Source of the DNA: Roseibium aestuarii | GTDB lineage: Bacteria > Pseudomonadota > Alphaproteobacteria > Rhizobiales > Stappiaceae | Direction: 5' to 3' | Assembly (NCBI RefSeq): GCF_008477545.1 | Contig: NZ_VORA01000002.1 | Coordinates: 248,001 to 312,000, forward strand | DNA: 64,000 nt | Shown: piece by piece, positions 58,897 to 64,000 of the stretch | Layout of the letters: each line of letters opens with the position of its first letter | Numbering within the stretch: position 1 is the stretch's first letter | The notes under the pieces: generated by a model | Seen by the model: the letters and a program-made list of their open reading frames with translations, nothing else | The model's database searches: none | What the model was told of the DNA's origin: nothing | Made by a program: the position numbers and the translations under genes

Positions 58897-60545
58897 CGCC
58901 GCTGTGCTCCTCCGGTGAAGGTGGGCACCTCTTCGCCGCCGAAGATGATGCGATTGGGGGCGCGGTCGAAATTCTCCACCGCGCGCTGGATGGACTGAAG
59001 TGTCCTGTTGATCTGGGCCATGGCCGCGGCAAAGTCGTCCGGCCCCTTGCTGGCAAAGCGGTTGAGACCGAGGGCGATGCTGTCGGCCCGGCTCTCGAAG
59101 GCCTGCGCCACCTTGCGGATGGAGGTCGCCGCCTTGGTTGCTTCCGCAACCAGCCCCTCGCCGTCCCCTTCCACCATCTCGTCGACCCGGTTGACGATGC
59201 CGTCGATCTTGGCCGAAGCCTGATTGAGGTTTTCCGCGATTTGGCGCGCATCGGCAATGATCTGGTCCACATCACCGGTGCGGTTGGCGAGCGTCATGCT
59301 CAGCTGCTCCACATTGGTCGCCGACCGCTGGGCAGACTGGAGGATCGCGTCGATGCCATGCTGCTGGTCGGCCAGACCCGCGCTCACCGTGTCCACGGAG
59401 GTCACGATGCGCGAGATCTTCTCCGGATCGAGTGCCGCCACCACATCGCGACTGTCCTCGGCAATGCCGTCCAGCTTCTCCATGAGATTGGCCGTGTCGG
59501 TCATGATCCGCGACACATCCGCATCGTGAGAGGAGAGCGTCGTGCTCAGGCGCTCCAGATTGTCGAGCGTGGTGCGGGTGGAAACCACGATCTGGTCCAG
59601 ATCCGCCTTGCGCCCTTCCAGCAGCTCGCCGAGGCTTGCCGCCCCGCGTACCGCCTGGTCGACAGAAGCCGGATCAACCGCCGCAACGATCTTGCGCACG
59701 TCGGTCAGGCCGGCGTTAAGATCCTTGGTGAAGACCTGCAGGTCACGCGCGGCAACCTGCGCATCATTCACCACCTGGTCGATCCCCTTGCTGGCCCGGC
59801 CCAGGCTGTCGGTGAACTCCGAAATGTTCCCGACAATGTCTTCCACCTTGTCGGACGGCACGGCCGCCAGAATGCGCTCACCCTCGTCCACAAGCCCTTC
59901 CAGCCGAACGGAGAGGCTGGAAAACGCATCGCCCGCCTTGCCGATGGACGCCATGAAATTTTCCACGCCCTCGGAATTCGACGACAGGGCGGTTGTGAAG
60001 ATCTCCACGTTCTTGAGCGTGTTGGCAACAGAATCCCGGTTGGCGCGCAGGAAGTCCTCCACCGTATCCATGGTGCTGTCCACCTTGGCGATCGCGCCGC
60101 GGGCACCGGAAACGATGTCGTCATAGGCAGACCGGCCAGCGCGGATCACCGGGATCTCGTTGCTGTCCTCGTCGAAGATGATCGGCGAATTCAGCGTGCC
60201 GCCATTGAGCTCGATATAGGCCACGCCGGACAGAAGCTGGAAATTGAGCAGCGCCGTCGTGTCGCCGCGCACCGGGGTGTTCGGCTTCAGGCGCACGGTG
60301 GCGATCACCACCTTCGGGTCATCCCGGTCGAAGTCCAGTCCGACCACATTGCCCTGCTTGATGCCGTTGAAATAGACGTCCCCGCCCACACTCAGACCGG
60401 TCACGGGAGCCGGCAGGATGATCTTCAGGAACTCGTTGTCCCGGGTCTCGGAGGTCACTGCCAGCCAGTAGACGAAGGCGAAGGCGGCCGCCAGCGTCGC
60501 CATCATGAAGGCGCCGATCGTGATGTAATTGGCCCGCGTTTCCAT
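58893..60545 (-). CDS. mlaD: MCE-domain protein (MlaD-like) with long coiled-coil tail
   Basis: An inner-membrane-anchored MCE protein (550 aa). One membrane helix (about 8-30) is followed by a single MCE domain (about 38-118: ILPAPVTGLSVGGDVYFNGIKQGNVVGLDFD, VRGDTTALLNFQLLSGVAYIELNGG). Then a helical coiled region of about 400 residues, rich in VDxA-type helices, could form a periplasmic tube; ordinary MlaD is about 180 aa. It is likely a lipid-shuttling component of the ABC system encoded upstream. Confidence 0.92.
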   Translation of the reverse strand: METRANYITIGAFMMATLAAAFAFVYWLAVTSETRDNEFLKIILPAPVTGLSVGGDVYFNGIKQGNVVGLDFDRDDPKVVIATVRLKPNTPVRGDTTALLNFQLLSGVAYIELNGGTLNSPIIFDEDSNEIPVIRAGRSAYDDIVSGARGAIAKVDSTMDTVEDFLRANRDSVANTLKNVEIFTTALSSNSEGVENFMASIGKAGDAFSSLSVRLEGLVDEGERILAAVPSDKVEDIVGNISEFTDSLGRASKGIDQVVNDAQVAARDLQVFTKDLNAGLTDVRKIVAAVDPASVDQAVRGAASLGELLEGRKADLDQIVVSTRTTLDNLERLSTTLSSHDADVSRIMTDTANLMEKLDGIAEDSRDVVAALDPEKISRIVTSVDTVSAGLADQQHGIDAILQSAQRSATNVEQLSMTLANRTGDVDQIIADARQIAENLNQASAKIDGIVNRVDEMVEGDGEGLVAEATKAATSIRKVAQAFESRADSIALGLNRFASKGPDDFAAAMAQINRTLQSIQRAVENFDRAPNRIIFGGEEVPTFTGGAQRR

Positions 60546-60554
60546 TCTCGTTCC

Positions 60555-61376
60555 TCAAACCCGGCGCAATGCGCGCTCGCCCCGGAAATAGGATTCGATC
60601 CAGGGATGATCGTTCTTCATCATGTCGTCCAGGGTGCCGATCGCCAGCACCTTCTTGTCGCCCAGCACGGCAATACGGTCGCAGACCGAAGCCAGACTGT
60701 CGAGGTCGTGGGTGACCATGTACACGGTCAAACCCAGGGTTCGGCTCAGTTTTCCGATCAGGCTGTCGAAGGCGGCAGCCCCGATCGGATCAAGACCCGA
60801 GGTCGGCTCGTCCAGAAAGACCAGATCCGGATCGAGCGCGAGCGCCCGCGCCAGAGCCGCACGCTTGATCATGCCGCCGGACAGCTCGGAAGGGAACTTG
60901 TCCGCCGCATCGGCGCTCAAGCCCACCAATTCCAGCTTCAGGATGGCCAGTTCGTCCATCAGGCGCTGGGAGATCTTCAGATGCTCGCGCATGGGCACCT
61001 GAATGTTCTGCTTGACCGTCAGCGAGGAAAACAGCGCGCCCTGCTGGAAGAGGACGCCCCAGCGCTTGTGAATGATCGCAAGCTCCTCCTCGCTCGCCGT
61101 ATCCATGTCCTTGCCGAAGACGCGGATCGTGCCCTTGCGCTTGCGGGTCAGGCCGAGGATCGTGCGCATCAGCACCGACTTGCCCGTGCCCGAACCGCCG
61201 ACAAAGCCCAGGATCTCGCCCTGACGCACGTCCAGGTCCAGCTTGTCGAGAATGATCTTCGGCCCGAAGCCGACGGTCACGTCACGCACCGAGAGAATGG
61301 CGGAATTCTCGCCTCCGGAAGATCCGGCCTCCGGCGCGCTCGCGTTGTTCTGGTCGGTTGAAACGAGGTCCTGCAT
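60555..61376 (-). CDS. mlaF: Mla-type ABC transporter ATPase
   Basis: ATPase for the lipid ABC system (273 aa). Walker A GGSGTGKS (60-67), Q-loop FQQGALFSSLTV, signature LSGGMIKRAALARAL, Walker B DLVFLDEPTSGLDP and the H-loop YMVTHDLDS are all present. The ATG overlaps the mlaE stop (TGATG). N-terminal 25 residues are Ser/Asn/Gly-rich. It lies between the permease and the MCE gene, the standard order. Confidence 0.95.
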   Translation of the reverse strand: MQDLVSTDQNNASAPEAGSSGGENSAILSVRDVTVGFGPKIILDKLDLDVRQGEILGFVGGSGTGKSVLMRTILGLTRKRKGTIRVFGKDMDTASEEELAIIHKRWGVLFQQGALFSSLTVKQNIQVPMREHLKISQRLMDELAILKLELVGLSADAADKFPSELSGGMIKRAALARALALDPDLVFLDEPTSGLDPIGAAAFDSLIGKLSRTLGLTVYMVTHDLDSLASVCDRIAVLGDKKVLAIGTLDDMMKNDHPWIESYFRGERALRRV

Positions 61377-62518
61377 CACACACCGATCGCCGCAAAGAAG
61401 ACCGCGAAGATGCCGTCCACCACAATCACCAGGAAGATCGCCTTCACCACCGCAAGCGTCGTGCGCTTGCCAAGGGACTCCGTCGATCCTTCCACCTTGA
61501 GGCCCTCGACGCTGGCAATCAACCCCACGATCAGCGCCATGAAGGGCGCCTTCACCAGACCGACGAAGAAGGTCTGCATGGTCACTGTTGCCTGCAGCCG
61601 GTCGAGGAAGGGCTGCGGTGCAATGTCGAGATAGGCCCACGCCACCAGACCGGATCCGAAGAGCGAGGCCATGTCGGAAAGGAAGGTCAGGATCGGCACG
61701 GCCAGCATCAGGGCCAGCACCCTTGGCAGGATCAGCACTTCCGTGACGCGCAGGCCGATGACATGCAGCGCATCCACCTCCTCGCGCATGCGCATGGCGC
61801 CGAGTTCCGCCGTGATCGCCGAGCCGGATCGCCCGGCCACCATGATTGCGGTCAGGATCACGCCGATCTCGCGCAGCACAAGGACGCCTGCCAGATCAAC
61901 CACATAGAGGTCGGCCCCAAACTGGCGCAGATAGAACCCGCCCTGCTGGGAAATGATGACCCCAATGAGGAAGCTCATGAGCAGGATGATCGGCACCGCG
62001 CCAATGCAGGTCCGGTCGAACTGGACGGCCGCCGACACGCTGCGCAGGCGCTTGGGCTGGATCAGCGTTGCCGCCAGCACCGTACCCAGCGACCCGAGGA
62101 TATGCAGCATGGCCAGGCCGTCACGGCCCGCTTCCACCGTGACACGGCCCCAGCCTTCCAGAAAATCGGCGAGGGAATAGCGCGGACGGTCCGGCTTGAA
62201 GGCCGCCGGGTGATGCAGCTCGAGTTCGTGAAACAGGGTCTGCTGGTTCGCATCCATGCCGTCGATGACGACACGGCGCCCATCGAACTCCTGCGACCCG
62301 CGATAGCGATGGATCACCCAGGCACCGCTCGTGTCCAGCCCTTCGAGGGAGGAGAGATCCAGATGCAGCGAGCCTTTGCCCGACGAGGCGCCGACAAGGG
62401 CTGCTTCGCACTCGGTCAACCGGTTGACGACCCAGTCTCCGGACAGACGCAGGACCGCCTGGCCATCCTCATCGTCAACCCGGACCGCCGGTGCGGTGCT
62501 GTTTTCCTTGAAGGCCAT
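61376..62518 (-). CDS. mlaE: Mla-type ABC permease with N-terminal STAS domain
   Basis: A 380-aa fusion: an N-terminal STAS-like domain (about 10-100: AVLRLSGDWVVNRLTECEAALV, LHLDLSSLEGLDTSGAWVIHRY, corresponding to MlaB) and the MlaE permease (about 130-380: CIGAVPIILLMSFLIGVIISQQGGFYLRQFGADLYVVDLAGVLVLREIGVILTAIMVAGRSGSAITAELGAMRMREEVDALHVIG). The start is the ATG giving MAFKENSTAP; the longer open frame upstream is Pro/Gly-rich and unlikely. First gene of the operon mlaE-mlaF-mlaD-lipoprotein. No mlaC is seen next to it. Confidence 0.94.
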   Translation of the reverse strand: MAFKENSTAPAVRVDDEDGQAVLRLSGDWVVNRLTECEAALVGASSGKGSLHLDLSSLEGLDTSGAWVIHRYRGSQEFDGRRVVIDGMDANQQTLFHELELHHPAAFKPDRPRYSLADFLEGWGRVTVEAGRDGLAMLHILGSLGTVLAATLIQPKRLRSVSAAVQFDRTCIGAVPIILLMSFLIGVIISQQGGFYLRQFGADLYVVDLAGVLVLREIGVILTAIMVAGRSGSAITAELGAMRMREEVDALHVIGLRVTEVLILPRVLALMLAVPILTFLSDMASLFGSGLVAWAYLDIAPQPFLDRLQATVTMQTFFVGLVKAPFMALIVGLIASVEGLKVEGSTESLGKRTTLAVVKAIFLVIVVDGIFAVFFAAIGV

Positions 62519-62639
62519 TGGGTGGAGGGTCCCGCCGCATCTCGTGAACGTGAACCTATACCTTGCCAAGGGGTTAATGGTCCAGACGGGAACCCCGATT
62601 TCCCCCGATCCCGGGCCGGATGCCACGCCCCCCGGGCCT

Positions 62640-63848
62640 TCAACCGGCCCGGACGCTCCTTGCGCGCAAGAGCCCGAGAGCTGCAAGACCGACCGACCCC
62701 GCCCCGGCGCAGCAGGCCATGATCCAGAAGGGATAGGCGGGAGAGAGTTCATAAAGCGGCCCGCTGATCGCCATGCCCACCGCCATCAGCACGCCCGAGG
62801 ACGAGGCAAGCACCCCCTGCCCTGTCGCGGCCCAACGTTCCGGCACCATGGCCGCGATGAAGCGGACCGCCCCCACATGGGTCACGGCAAAGGTCAGCCC
62901 ATGCAGGGCCTGCAAGGGCAGCATGAAGGCGAGATTGCCGCCGGACAGCGGAAACAGGGTCCAGCGCAGCACGGCAGCAACGGCTCCGAACTGCACCAGC
63001 GCCAGAGGTGATAGCCGCCCGCTCACGCGTCCGATGACAATAAAGACGCCGATTTCCACCGCCACGCCCACCGACCAGAGGACCCCGACGAACGTGTCCG
63101 GAATGCCGCTGCTGCGGAAGAACAGGCTGCTGTAACCGTAATAGGCCGCATGGGACCCCTCGATCAGCCCGAGGCAGACAAGGGCAACCAGAAAGGCCGG
63201 TTGCAGCAGGATGGAGGGCGCCCGCTCGCCCGTCTCAGCCGTCGGGCGGGTGTCTGCCGTCGCGCCGGCCCTCTCCCCGGCCTTGTCGGCAGCAGGTGCA
63301 GCCTGCGGCAGGGCGATGGCCATGAGTCCCGTCGCAACGAGCCCCGCCAGAACGCCCAGGCCGATGAAGGTGCCGCGCGCCAGCTGGACTATCGGTCCAC
63401 CGATGAGATTGGAAACGATGAAGGCGACGGAGCCCCAGAGGCGCATGCGGCCATAGTCGAGCCCGTGAGAGCGCACCGCGCTCATGGCATAGGCATCGCT
63501 CAAGGGCACGATCGGCGCCTGGAAGATGGTCAGCAGGGCGATCCCTGCGATCATGACTTCCAGCCGCTCTGTTGCGAGGAACAGGAGGACGCCTCCGGCC
63601 GCGATGAGCGAATAGAGGAAGATCGATCTGCGGCGCCGTCCGCTTCGGTCCGACAGGCCGCTCAGAACCGGGCTTGCGATAATGCGAAGGAGTGTCGTGC
63701 CGCCCAGAATGTAGCCGATCATCGCCGGATCGACCCCGCGCGCCTTCAGCACCAGCGGAAAGAAGGGCAGATAGAAGCCGAACCCGATGAAGTGACAGGC
63801 AAAAAGCCCGGAGATGCGGGGCCCCAATCCGAAACTGCCACGCAGCAT
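62640..63848 (-). CDS. MFS transporter (PF12832-like)
   Basis: A 402-aa protein with about 12 membrane helices: GFYLPFFPLVLKARGVDPAMIGYILGGTTLLRIIASPVLSGLSDRSGRRRR at the start is the MFS-1-like pattern (conserved LSDRxGRRR loop). The middle (about 185-215) is a polar loop, and the C-terminal half includes VGAVRFIAAMVPERWAATGQGV. Related proteins include 3-phenylpropionate permease and nucleoside-type transporters; I cannot name the substrate. It precedes mlaE on the same strand with a gap of about 120 bp. Confidence 0.88.
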   Translation of the reverse strand: MLRGSFGLGPRISGLFACHFIGFGFYLPFFPLVLKARGVDPAMIGYILGGTTLLRIIASPVLSGLSDRSGRRRRSIFLYSLIAAGGVLLFLATERLEVMIAGIALLTIFQAPIVPLSDAYAMSAVRSHGLDYGRMRLWGSVAFIVSNLIGGPIVQLARGTFIGLGVLAGLVATGLMAIALPQAAPAADKAGERAGATADTRPTAETGERAPSILLQPAFLVALVCLGLIEGSHAAYYGYSSLFFRSSGIPDTFVGVLWSVGVAVEIGVFIVIGRVSGRLSPLALVQFGAVAAVLRWTLFPLSGGNLAFMLPLQALHGLTFAVTHVGAVRFIAAMVPERWAATGQGVLASSSGVLMAVGMAISGPLYELSPAYPFWIMACCAGAGSVGLAALGLLRARSVRAG

Positions 63849-63962
63849 GCACCCGTCCTGTGTCCGCCTAAAGAGATGTTAAGAATTTCCGCGCTACGGT
63901 CACGATGACCTGTCGTGGAAGTACGGCAATGACCGCCGGACTGGCAAGCCGAGAAAGCCTCA

Positions 63963-64000
63963 ATGCAGACTGCAGAAGCCATCGACGATTCCCTGCCGCT
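63963..64000 (+). CDS. Possible start of a rightward gene, cut by window end
   Basis: An ATG at 63963 opens MQTAEAIDDSLPL and runs off the window, divergent from the MFS gene. Only 12 codons are visible. It has GAGAAAG upstream as a weak ribosome site. Product unknown. Confidence 0.3.
   Translation, partial: MQTAEAIDDSLP

Overview
This is a high-GC alphaproteobacterial chromosome segment. It is dominated by a large flagellar locus (about 1-38.3 kb), followed by housekeeping, envelope and transport genes. FlbT, FlaF, FliX, a DUF6468 protein, FliL-FliM-MotE order, an in-cluster dksA and a ferredoxin of the adrenodoxin type all fit Alphaproteobacteria. A giant coiled-coil protein resembling the growth-pole ring proteins GPR/RgsE leans towards Hyphomicrobiales. 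Genus cannot be read from the window. No tRNA, rRNA, CRISPR array, insertion sequence or prophage was seen.

Flagellar region: a leftward operon flgB-flgC-fliE-fliQ-fliR-flhB (flhB runs off the left edge) lies back to back with rightward fliO-fliP. A leftward operon fliL-fliM-DUF6468-motE-(AMIN/TPR protein) is divergent from flgF-flgG-flgA-flgH. dksA and fliX read leftward and are followed by rightward flgI-flgJ-flgN-like. A flaG-like gene precedes six tandem flagellin genes (three of 385 aa, two of 504 aa, one of 500 aa), then flbT-flaF. Leftward flgE-flgK-flgL closes the cluster. Excellent sigma-54 promoters stand before flgF, flgI and flgE, and CtrA-type boxes stand before flgB and fliL. 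This suggests a Caulobacter-like hierarchy: CtrA for early genes, then sigma-54 with FlbD/FliX for rod, ring and hook genes.

The most striking regulatory signal is an RNA hairpin with an AGGA/AGGAA loop closed by a C-G pair. It lies 26-35 nt before the start codon of five of the six flagellins; the stem sequences differ completely but keep pairing. It is a good candidate for the target of the flagellin regulator FlbT, encoded just downstream, or of a CsrA-like protein.

After the flagellar cluster: a rightward group moxR-hypothetical-sixA-ycjX-ycjF(TIGR01620)-VWA; two small genes; uspA; an araC/MFS divergent pair; a 2Fe-2S ferredoxin; an orphan Hpt protein; and a 100-aa unknown. Next comes an 1822-aa membrane-anchored protein containing 99 uninterrupted 11-residue repeats, then an acyltransferase, a DMT permease, an Mla-type lipid ABC operon (mlaE with fused STAS, mlaF, mlaD, auxiliary lipoprotein) and an MFS transporter.
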